A stretch of 64,000 bases of DNA from Pectobacterium punjabense (GTDB lineage Bacteria > Pseudomonadota > Gammaproteobacteria > Enterobacterales > Enterobacteriaceae), in assembly GCF_012427845.1 (NCBI RefSeq), contig NZ_CP038498.1, positions 248,001 through 312,000 of the forward strand, in the 5' to 3' direction. How positions within the stretch are numbered: position 1 is the first letter of the stretch; every line of letters begins with the position of its first letter. Below, in pieces: positions 57,679-64,000 of the stretch. The notes beneath the pieces were generated by a model. The model had not been told where the DNA came from. It ran no database searches and worked only from the letters and a program-made list of their open reading frames with translations. A program made the translations under genes and the position numbers.

Positions 57679-58446
57679 TTATTGAGAAACATCCTCCCCG
57701 AAGTATCGCACAGATATCGTTTTATAGGTGCCGTCCGCTTTGATTTCATCCAGAGCTTTATTCAATGCTTCCACCAGTGTTGCCTGGTTTTTGCGCACCA
57801 GAATCGCGGAAGGTTCGCCGTCTTTTGAGGTCGCGGCAATCTTCACGTTGGCATCCGGCTTATGCTTTTTGAAATCCAGAAATGACAGGTTGTCGTTTAA
57901 CGTGGCGTCAGCACGGCCGCTGAGTACCAGATCCAGAGACTGGTTAAAACCGTCCGTCGGCACAATGTCTGCACCGTAGCTGGTGGCTTGCTTAGAGTAA
58001 TTACTGGTCAGGCTCTGAGCCGCTTTTTTGCCTTTCAGATCGCTGAAATCTTTGAGGGTGGTGTTATCGCCACGGACAACCAGCACCGCCTTGGAATCGA
58101 TATACGGCTTGGAGAAATCATACTTGGCCTGACGCTCTTTGGTTACGCCAACCTGATTGATGACGGCATCGTAGCGCTTGGCATCGATACCGGCGATTAA
58201 CCCGTCCCAACGCCCTTCAATAAACTGGGCTTTCACGCCGAGCTTTTCTGCCACTGCACGGCCAATATCCACATCGAAACCAACCAACTGGCCTGACTTA
58301 TCATGATAGGTGTAAGGCGCATAGGTGCCTTCTGTGCCGATCTTGAGAACGCCTGCGGACTTGATGGCGCTAAGGTCATCGGCATGAGCGAATACGCTGG
58401 TAGCAAGCAGGGCGCTGGTCAGTAAAGCAAAACGTATTTTTTTCAT
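57679..58446 (-). CDS. Amino-acid ABC transporter periplasmic binding protein
   Basis: 255 residues from ATG 58446 (KKIRFALLTSALLATS). Signal peptide ends near SVFAHA|DD. A family-3 solute-binding protein: LKIGTEGTYAPYTYHD, GFDVDIGRAVAEKLGVK, EGRWDGLIAGIDAKRYDAVIN. Resembles cystine-binding TcyA/FliY-type proteins, but ligand identity cannot be read from sequence alone. Paired with the permease at 56924. Confidence 0.87.
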   Translation of the reverse strand: MKKIRFALLTSALLATSVFAHADDLSAIKSAGVLKIGTEGTYAPYTYHDKSGQLVGFDVDIGRAVAEKLGVKAQFIEGRWDGLIAGIDAKRYDAVINQVGVTKERQAKYDFSKPYIDSKAVLVVRGDNTTLKDFSDLKGKKAAQSLTSNYSKQATSYGADIVPTDGFNQSLDLVLSGRADATLNDNLSFLDFKKHKPDANVKIAATSKDGEPSAILVRKNQATLVEALNKALDEIKADGTYKTISVRYFGEDVSQ

Positions 58447-58740
58447 TATGAATTCCTGTGAGTGGTATGCAGCGATGTGCTTATAACTTTTGTTAATAAT
58501 GAATCTACGCGACAACACATCTGTTTATAAATCACGTTGTGTGATGATTTATATCAGAAGTGAATATAGTCCTGAACGTAGTTTGTAGTGAATATAGTGC
58601 TCTTGCTCGGTTTTAACCATCTTGTGCGAGAGAACGATAGAAAAAGTCTGCTGCTGCCGTAAATGTTACCCTGCTGTCACAATCGGCTTCTATCCTCAAA
58701 GGACATCATTGCTTTTGCCACTACCCAGCAGGAGATAACA

Positions 58741-59886
58741 ATGAAGATCCGTATCGCCAGCTATAACGTCGAGAACCTGTTCCACCGTAGCGCGATTCTC
58801 AACCTCCCCGATTCCCGGCAGATTGACGCTTTATTGCAGCAGGTCAGGCAGCTTCAGCATCTTCTTGAACAGCCCCAATACGACGATGCGCTGAAAGATC
58901 AGGTGTTCCGCCTTTCTATCGCACTGCGCCCTTATATTGATATTCGCACCGACGCGGGCACGCTGGGGCGATGGAAAAAGGAGGGCGCCGGCACAGGATT
59001 CCAGATTAATAAAAGCTGCCGGGGACGCGGGGATTGGATCGGCGAAATCGTGTTTAAGGCGCAGGAGTTCAGCAGTCAGCAGCGTAAGAATACGGGCAAG
59101 ATTATCACCCTGCTTAACGCCGACATCCTGTGCGCCGTTGAAGTTGAAAACATGGATGTCCTGCGTGATTTCAACAATCAGGTGCTGAGGGACGATAAAT
59201 TCAGCCAGTTCGTGATGATCGACAGCCCGAACGATCCGCGCGGTATTGATGTCGCTTGCCTGACGCGCTATCGGATTGCCCAGCTCCGCACGCATATTTT
59301 TGATGCCGGGAAGCGTTTCGATCCCGTCTTTAGTCGAGATTGTCTCGAAGTGACGCTGGATGCTGGCCTCAAACAGCCGATTTATATTCTGTGTAACCAT
59401 TTCAAAAGCCAGAGCGGTCAAACTGAAGAAGAACGACAGCGTGGGGCGGAGAAGCGCCGCGATCAGGCCGAACGCGTCGCGGAGATTGTGCAACAGACTT
59501 ACGATCTCAAGAAGGATTACGTGGTCATTCTCGGCGATTTGAACGAGGATTCGTCAAACCTCTGGCACAGCTTGGCTCCGCTGTTTTCCCTGTCAGATTT
59601 GCATCCCGTTATTGACCCTGAACGCCCGGAAAAAGAGCGCTACACCTACTATTTCGCTGGTGGCAAGAAGGGCGCGCGGTTAAATCAGCTGGACTACATT
59701 TTCCTTTCTGCACCGCTGCATCAGGCGGTTGTGGAGTGGGGCGTCGAGCGTCGGGGGATTTATAATATCGATAAGATTGCCGCCAAAGAGGGCGCGGAAC
59801 CCGTTACGCCGCTACCGGAAGTCACCTCATGGGACACGGCGGCGTCCGACCATGCCGCGCTCTGGGTAGACGTGGATATTACCTGA
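58741..59886 (+). CDS. Endonuclease/exonuclease/phosphatase (EEP) family protein
   Basis: 381 residues from ATG 58741, with AGGAGA at 58729-58734. The DNase I-like catalytic elements are visible in order: ASYNVENLF, AVEVENMDVL, NDPRGIDVACLTRY, CNHFKSQSGQ, LGDLNEDSSN and a terminal SDHAALWVD. No signal peptide, so probably cytoplasmic. The EEP fold covers nucleases, phosphatases and phospholipases; the substrate is unknown. Divergent from the ABC binding-protein gene. Confidence 0.85.
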   Translation: MKIRIASYNVENLFHRSAILNLPDSRQIDALLQQVRQLQHLLEQPQYDDALKDQVFRLSIALRPYIDIRTDAGTLGRWKKEGAGTGFQINKSCRGRGDWIGEIVFKAQEFSSQQRKNTGKIITLLNADILCAVEVENMDVLRDFNNQVLRDDKFSQFVMIDSPNDPRGIDVACLTRYRIAQLRTHIFDAGKRFDPVFSRDCLEVTLDAGLKQPIYILCNHFKSQSGQTEEERQRGAEKRRDQAERVAEIVQQTYDLKKDYVVILGDLNEDSSNLWHSLAPLFSLSDLHPVIDPERPEKERYTYYFAGGKKGARLNQLDYIFLSAPLHQAVVEWGVERRGIYNIDKIAAKEGAEPVTPLPEVTSWDTAASDHAALWVDVDIT

Positions 59887-59953
59887 TGGCCGCTTTATGG
59901 CTATCATGGCGTGAGAACACAGAGCAATCATAGCCATATAACAGAGGAAGATG

Positions 59954-60355
59954 ATGAGTAAGCAAGGATTAGAGCAATACCCAGACGCGCTACGCTGGTC
60001 ATTTGGCGACAGCCCCGCGCTGGCGGATGAGCTGCTGCAACTGGTACTCGAAGGGCATAAAACCGCAACCTGTAGCTCGTATCACGCGTTTAAAAACGAG
60101 GAAACGCCACAGGTCGGCGATTACAACATCGTTCTGGACGGTGCCGGACAGCCTTCCTGCGTGATTCGAACGCGTTCGTTAACGCTCGTGCGCTACTGCG
60201 ATATTACCGCTGAGATGGCAGCGAAAGAAGGCGAAGGGGATAAAAGCCTGGCTTTCTGGCGCGAAGGCCATCAGAGGTATTTTGAAAGAGAAGGCACCTT
60301 CGCCCCGGATATGCTGCTGGTGTTCGAAGAGTTTGAGCTGGTCGAGGTGTTTTGA
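59954..60355 (+). CDS. ASCH-domain protein
   Basis: 133 residues from ATG 59954; GAGGA at 59944-59948 fits this ATG better than the one at 59951. ASCH (PUA-like) features: LVLEGHKTATCSSYHAF, VGDYNIVLDGAGQPSCVIRT and FAPDMLLVFEEFELV. ASCH domains are proposed RNA-binding or RNA-processing modules; some are ribonucleases or amidohydrolases. Downstream of the EEP gene across a spacer with a TATGGCTAT/ATAGCCATA hairpin. Confidence 0.82.
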   Translation: MSKQGLEQYPDALRWSFGDSPALADELLQLVLEGHKTATCSSYHAFKNEETPQVGDYNIVLDGAGQPSCVIRTRSLTLVRYCDITAEMAAKEGEGDKSLAFWREGHQRYFEREGTFAPDMLLVFEEFELVEVF

Positions 60356-60481
60356 TTCTGGGTCGGCGACTGCTTAGTCTGGCTGTGTTTTATTGATACA
60401 TCTAGACTACCCGTGACAAACGACATATTAGGGGCGGTTCAGGCGTTTAATGGGTTAGCTAGCCAACATTGTATCAATCAA

Positions 60482-60566
60482 ACGAAGTGTCTTTACACGC
60501 TTCGCTGCAACGTTCAAACAGAGAAGTACGCCGACTCAACAAACCGCCTAGGGGTAGTTGAGTCGG
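60482..60566. repeat. Two inverted repeats downstream of the Doc-like gene
   Basis: First CGAAGTGT..ACACGCTTCG (60482-60505, one mismatch/bulge), then CCGACTCAAC (60531-60540) and its perfect complement GTTGAGTCGG (60557-60566) around a 16-nt loop. They lie between the convergent ASCH and doc genes. Neither has a T tail. Confidence 0.6.
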
Positions 60567-60591
60567 TGTGTTTCGTGAATTTTTGCGTACA

Positions 60592-61062
60592 CTATTCTTC
60601 AGATAGTGGAGACTGTAAGGGAAGCAGGTAGTCAGAATCATAATCATCCATGAGATCATTTCTGTAGGACGATAATAATCGTAATGCGAAACTGGTCTGT
60701 TCAAGGTTTGCTTCATCCATCGCGGCAAATACCGTGAGTTTTACCAGTTCATAAGACTGATTCAGATCGTACGATCTGGCTTCAGGATCGTCAGCAATTT
60801 CAGGATCTATGTTCATCAGCAAAAAAATAGCTGCGGCCTGAAATGCGGTCCTTTTGTTTGCATCATTAAAAGCATGAGCTTTAGCAATGGCTATTAGGTA
60901 AAGAGCCGCAAGTTTAAAAATATCGTTGCATGACTCGTAGAAATGTAAGTTCTCGACTCTTGAAAGTGCTCCACCCAACCTGTTTCTGTCAGGAGGACCG
61001 CTACTAGCCAATGTATCTTGTTGAATTTCAATTACCTGGTCCATAGTGAGAAATTCAAACAT
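60592..61062 (-). CDS. Doc-like (Fic-fold) toxin
   Basis: 156 residues, longer than P1 Doc (126). The death-on-curing motif HAFNDANKR is at residues 63-71, including the catalytic His, Asp and Asn-Lys-Arg. Doc inhibits translation by phosphorylating EF-Tu; Fic relatives AMPylate. The short Doc-type motif and TA context favour Doc. An in-frame ATG overlap (61062) with the upstream antitoxin stop indicates translational coupling. The acidic C-terminal tail is unusual. Confidence 0.86.
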   Translation of the reverse strand: MFEFLTMDQVIEIQQDTLASSGPPDRNRLGGALSRVENLHFYESCNDIFKLAALYLIAIAKAHAFNDANKRTAFQAAAIFLLMNIDPEIADDPEARSYDLNQSYELVKLTVFAAMDEANLEQTSFALRLLSSYRNDLMDDYDSDYLLPLQSPLSEE

Positions 61063-61457
61063 TATTTGTCTCCGAGTATTTTTATGACACCCGCATGTCG
61101 TTTTTGTGTTCTCGTTTTTGCCTCGACAAAACTTAATTTTTTGGGCTGCGATACTGTTTGTCTTTTTTCATAATGCTCAGTACTGCTACCTCGGCGGGTA
61201 CTTCCACTTGTAGATACAAAGAGAGTCCTGGGCGTTGGGAATACCGGCACCTCTTCGCCAGTCTTAACTCGGCTACTCCCTCTGGGAGTAGAAGAATACG
61301 CACCAGCGCTTTCCTCTGGGAAGCCTGCGATCTGGTTCCCCTGCAACTCGAGATCGGGTTTACCTCGCTGAGTAACAATAAAATCTACACCATTACGAAG
61401 TTCATCAAGAACCTCGGTCAGATGTTCACGCATGTAGGTATAGGTTATCGATTTCAT
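61062..61457 (-). CDS. Phd/YefM-like antitoxin with an apparent in-frame insertion
   Basis: 131 residues, where Phd-type antitoxins are usually about 65-90. The N-terminus (ITYTYMREHLTEVLDELRNG) is a Phd DNA-binding domain and the C-terminus (KKLSFVEAKTRTQKRHAGVI) resembles antitoxin tails that wrap the toxin. Between them about 65 residues rich in Ser, Thr, Gly, Arg and Pro have no antitoxin character. Removing them gives a continuous ~66-residue protein. Whether the product still neutralises the toxin is unknown. Confidence 0.78.
   Translation of the reverse strand: MKSITYTYMREHLTEVLDELRNGVDFIVTQRGKPDLELQGNQIAGFPEESAGAYSSTPRGSSRVKTGEEVPVFPTPRTLFVSTSGSTRRGSSTEHYEKRQTVSQPKKLSFVEAKTRTQKRHAGVIKILGDK
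61150..61340. repeat. Candidate short mobile element inserted in the antitoxin gene
   Basis: A block of about 190-195 bp that interrupts the antitoxin but keeps the frame. It contains the perfect hairpin CTACTCCC TCT GGGAGTAG (61273-61291) and GGGAA..TTCCC at one end, and is bordered by similar CTGCGAT/CTGCAAC sequence. No transposase. Exact ends are uncertain. Confidence 0.5.
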
Positions 61458-61479
61458 AAAAATTCCGACGCAGCAAATT

Positions 61480-61491
61480 TGTACATGTACA
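61480..61491. promoter_or_regulatory. Palindrome upstream of the toxin-antitoxin operon (possible Phd operator)
   Basis: TGTACATGTACA is a perfect 12-bp palindrome 23 bases before the antitoxin start. Phd-type antitoxins autorepress through short palindromes overlapping their promoter. The site is seen; the binding is inferred. Confidence 0.55.
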
Positions 61492-61497
61492 GATTAG

Positions 61498-61776
61498 CAA
61501 AAGGAATGCTCTTGCATAAGCTTGTGCCACCCAAAACGCACATTTACTACATTGAAATGGCCGCTGGCTTACGCCATTGTTGAATTGGACAACCCAGAAT
61601 CGAAAGAGATTTTAACGTTCGTGTTAGCGGAACGGCTAGATAACTTGCACAGGCTCTTTCATGCGTCGGAAACCGATAAAGCAGAAGGGATGAGTCATTA
61701 ACAACGAATTCCTCATCTCGCAGACGAAATAGCTCAGGTTGCCACGCAAATAGACGGCAAAGAAAAAGGCGCTTAA
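61498..61776 (+). pseudogene. Possible gene remnant with one in-frame stop
   Basis: One frame stays open from 61498 to a TAA at 61699-61701, then continues in the same frame for 24 codons to TAA 61774-61776. The translation looks protein-like (LKWPLAYAIVELDNPESKE; LTFVLAERLDNLHRLFHAS; then after the stop PHLADEIAQVATQIDGKEKG). There is no clear ribosome-binding site and I do not recognise the family. It ends inside the fis terminator stem. Confidence 0.4.
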
Positions 61777-61800
61777 CCCAAGAGGTAAAGCGCCTTTTTT
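61763..61800. terminator. dusB-fis terminator
   Basis: AAAAAGGCGCTT / AAGCGCCTTTTTT with a 13-nt loop and A/T tracts both sides, 22 bases after the fis stop. Works for fis on the minus strand and could stop plus-strand transcripts. Confidence 0.88.
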
Positions 61801-61821
61801 CAAATGCTTAACTGATTAGTA

Positions 61822-62118
61822 TCAGTTCATGCCGTATTTTTTCAATTTCTTACGCAGAGTACCGCGGTTGATGCCCATCATCAGGGCAGCGCGGGTTTGG
61901 TTACCGCGGGTGTATTGCATCACCATGTCCAACAGTGGCTGTTCAACTTCAGCCAATACCAGCTCATACAGGTCACTTACATCCTGACCGTTCAATTGAG
62001 CAAAATAGTTCTTCAGTGCCTGTTTAACCGAGTCGCGCAGGGGTTTTTGGGTTACCTGAGCCTGAGAGTTTACAGTGGAAACGGTCAGTACGTCAGAATT
62101 CACGCGTTGTTCGAACAT
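61822..62118 (-). CDS. fis: Factor for inversion stimulation Fis
   Basis: 98 residues, almost identical to E. coli Fis. A homodimeric nucleoid protein that bends DNA and activates rrn P1 promoters such as those in this window. The N-terminal beta-hairpin ([14 protein letters not shown]) and C-terminal helix-turn-helix ([20 protein letters not shown]) are intact. Co-transcribed with dusB 23 bases upstream, the arrangement through which Fis autoregulates. Confidence 0.98.
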
Positions 62119-62141
62119 AGTTCTGTCAGCTCTTTTTCTGT

Positions 62142-63107
62142 TTACGCAAGATTTTCAAAATATGCCTTCAACGCCTCCAGCTGCTCGCTGGCATCCTCAA
62201 TGGCGTTGAATGTGCGCCTAAACTGGTCGTTTGGGGCATGCTCCTGGAGATACCAGGATACGTGCTTACGAGCAATACGAAATCCCTTGCCTGGACCATA
62301 AAAGTCGTGCAATTCCCGTATATGCTCGATCAACAAGCGCTTGACCTCTGCCAACGGCAGTGGTGCCAGCAACTCCCCTGTGTCCAGATAATGCTGGATT
62401 TCCCGAAAGATCCAGGGTCTTCCCTGAGCGGCTCGTCCTATCATCAGGGCGTCAGCCCCGGTGTAGTCAAGAACCGCTCTGGCTTTATGCGGGTCTGTAA
62501 TGTCGCCATTCGCAATAATAGGAATGGAAACGGCCTGCTTAACTGCCCGAATGCTGTCGTATTCCGCGGAACCATTGAACAGGCACGCACGGGTGCGTCC
62601 GTGAATAGTTAACGCCTGAATGCCACAGTCTTCAGCCAGTTTGGCAATTTCTACACAGTTGCGGTGCTCTGGTGCCCAACCGGTACGGATCTTCAGTGTC
62701 ACCGGTACGTCTACCGCTTTCACCACCGAAGAGAGGATCTGTTTGACCAAATCCGGATACTGCAACAATGCAGATCCTGCCATCTTGCGGTTCACCTTCT
62801 TCGCCGGGCAGCCCATATTGATGTCAATGATCTGCGCGCCGGAATCAGCGTTGATTCTCGCTGCCGCCGCCATCTCATCGGGGTCACAACCGGCAATCTG
62901 CACGGCCCTGATACCCGGTTCATCGCTATGAACCATTCGCAAACGCGACTTGTCTGAACGCCACACTTCCGGGTTGGAAGAAAGCATTTCAGACACGGTC
63001 ATTCCAGCGCCCATCGCATGACAGAGTGCTCTAAATGGGCGATCGCTAATACCAGCCATTGGGGCTGCTATCAAACGATTGGTAAGCTGAAATTGTCCAA
63101 TGTGCAT
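62142..63107 (-). CDS. dusB: tRNA-dihydrouridine synthase B
   Basis: 321 residues from ATG 63107 ([18 protein letters not shown]), the E. coli length; an in-frame upstream ATG at 63137 lies close to the promoter and is less likely. An FMN enzyme reducing uridine (position 17 in E. coli) in tRNA. Catalytic Cys in [12 protein letters not shown], with [14 protein letters not shown] and [18 protein letters not shown]. First gene of dusB-fis. Confidence 0.97.
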
Positions 63108-63145
63108 AGACAAAAATTGACCATACTGTGCCTGCAAGGGCGCGT

Positions 63146-63174
63146 ATATTACGCATTTTTTACGTCAGATGAAA
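63146..63174 (-). promoter_or_regulatory. dusB-fis promoter
   Basis: On the minus strand TTTCAT (63174-63169), 17-bp spacer, TAATAT (63151-63146), then ACGCGC. This reproduces the E. coli fis promoter layout (-10 TAATAT with a GC discriminator) subject to Fis autorepression and stringent control. Upstream 63180-63330 is strongly AT-rich, as expected for bent DNA with Fis/IHF sites; otherwise 63108-63464 holds no gene. Confidence 0.82.
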
Positions 63175-63421
63175 GGCCAAACTTTGACCAATTTACAGCT
63201 ATCGATCAATGAAAATGCAGTTCGTAGAAGCATATGAAAATATTATTCATATTTAACAGTATGTTATGTTTTTGTGTCGATTTTTTGCTCTGTAAAATAT
63301 TCATCTGCTTACAGAATTTTATCTGTAAGCGTGGTCGTTTTTACTGGAGATACAACAGGCTAGCAATGCTTTATCAGTGAAATACGTTGGTGAATGCGGC
63401 AAAAAAGGGCATCAATTTAAC

Positions 63422-63455
63422 CGAGGCTGGCCAGTAGATGCTCTGACCAGCCTCG
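63422..63455. terminator. Hairpin after the carbonic anhydrase gene
   Basis: CGAGGCTGG / CCAGCCTCG, a 9-bp perfect GC-rich stem with a 16-nt loop, 10 bases past the stop. A T run appears about 20 bases further on the minus strand (GGGCATC hairpin region), so it is a probable terminator. Confidence 0.6.
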
Positions 63456-63464
63456 CGGAATCGT

Positions 63465-64000
63465 TTAATGGATGATGATTCGGCCATTAAGCGGCTGTAT
63501 GGGGCGGTTATTGGCGTGATGCATGACTGAGCTGAACTGATTTATTTGTTCAGCAGAGGCGGTGACGGGATTCTCCAGCACCAGCCAGCGGATGCCTTCT
63601 GAGCACGGTGGCGTAGTGAGTGACCCACTGAACCGATAGTAGTTTAATGAGGTCGGTAACAGGGCCTGAATTGCAATCGGCGTTTGCACGTCCTCTGCCT
63701 GATCGACGTGAGAAGGAATCTGCTGCCATGCCGTGGCTAGCGGTAGATTGGCTGCTCCTTCCTGAAACATCAGCGCAATAACGGTGAGTGCGCCATCTGC
63801 GTTTTTATAGACAAAATGGCCTTCCAGTGGAAATTGCTTACCATCAATTTCATTTTCACTCGGTGCGTGAAAGTGGAATTGCTGCAAGGTGAATGTCTCG
63901 TTATCCAGCAGCAGCGTATTCCCCGGACCGACGTTCACCTGAATGGTGTGCCCGTTGTTGATAATCTGCTGGGTTCCAGACTGGAAAGCCAACTGTAGGG
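63465..64000 (-). CDS. cah: Alpha-class carbonic anhydrase (3' part)
   Basis: The 5' end lies beyond the window; 178 C-terminal codons are visible. Zinc ligands His-x-His in FTLQQFHFHAPSENE and the third His in EGHFVYKN are present, as is SLTTPPCSEGIRWLV around the substrate pocket. Alpha carbonic anhydrases hydrate CO2 and in Gram-negatives are exported to the periplasm, so a signal peptide is expected upstream. A TTG at 63992 is not the true start because the frame stays open and family-like to the edge. Confidence 0.92.
   Translation of the reverse strand, partial: LQLAFQSGTQQIINNGHTIQVNVGPGNTLLLDNETFTLQQFHFHAPSENEIDGKQFPLEGHFVYKNADGALTVIALMFQEGAANLPLATAWQQIPSHVDQAEDVQTPIAIQALLPTSLNYYRFSGSLTTPPCSEGIRWLVLENPVTASAEQINQFSSVMHHANNRPIQPLNGRIIIH

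Noticed and set aside
61158..61583. 141-codon plus-strand frame overlapping the antitoxin gene
   Set aside because: It is antisense to the antitoxin and its candidate insertion; the minus-strand reading has recognisable Phd ends and couples to doc.

Overview
The window looks like chromosomal core from an enterobacterium, most likely Pectobacterium or a close soft-rot relative. Almost every gene is a clear homologue of an Escherichia coli core gene in E. coli-like micro-order. The Enterobacterales 16S/23S genes, rrnB-type terminators, ERIC element and Fis, FadR and PurR circuitry fit this. The species call is inference; the order-level call is strong.

Layout. 1-4594: 5' end of fadB (minus) with a FadR operator, then pepQ-yigZ-trkH-hemG (plus). 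4658-10354: a complete rRNA operon (P1, P2, boxB/boxA, 16S, tRNA-Ile, tRNA-Ala, 23S, 5S, double terminator). 10460-13433: murB-birA (plus) and coaA (minus), clearly more AT-rich than the rest. 13434-14369: no convincing gene. 14370-28671: the translation/transcription block: promoter, four tRNAs and tufB, then secE-nusG, rplKA, rplJL and rpoBC, with ribosomal-protein leaders, an attenuator and terminators. 28773-32088: shiA-type transporter, the yjiS/yjiR pair. 32319-38145: thiCEFSGH (minus) behind a TPP riboswitch, then rsd. 38776-43280: nudC, hemE, nfi, yjaG, hupA, yjaH, then a full-length ERIC. 43485-46378: purHD (minus) with a PurR site. 46655-52203: a second complete rRNA operon with the same tRNA pair. 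52435-58446: yhdWXYZ amino-acid ABC operon and a second permease plus binding-protein pair without an ATPase. 58741-61776: an accessory strip (EEP-family hydrolase, ASCH protein, Phd/Doc-type toxin-antitoxin, decayed frame). 61822-64000: dusB-fis and a partial alpha-carbonic anhydrase.

Most genes serve growth-rate-linked functions: rRNA, tRNA, EF-Tu, SecE, NusG, ribosomal proteins, RNA polymerase, Fis, HU and Rsd, plus cofactor (thiamine, heme, CoA, biotin) and purine supply.

The main things worth checking: both rRNA operons join flanks that sit at different rrn loci in E. coli (hemG|murB and purH|yhdZ). Both carry G/C-homopolymer deletions at conserved rRNA positions that look like sequence errors, alongside compensated base-pair differences that look real. 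A three-copy 18-bp tandem repeat sits inside a perfect 11-bp stem between rpoB and rpoC. The TPP riboswitch has a duplicated segment in its variable arm. The Phd-like antitoxin appears to carry an in-frame insertion of about 65 codons.
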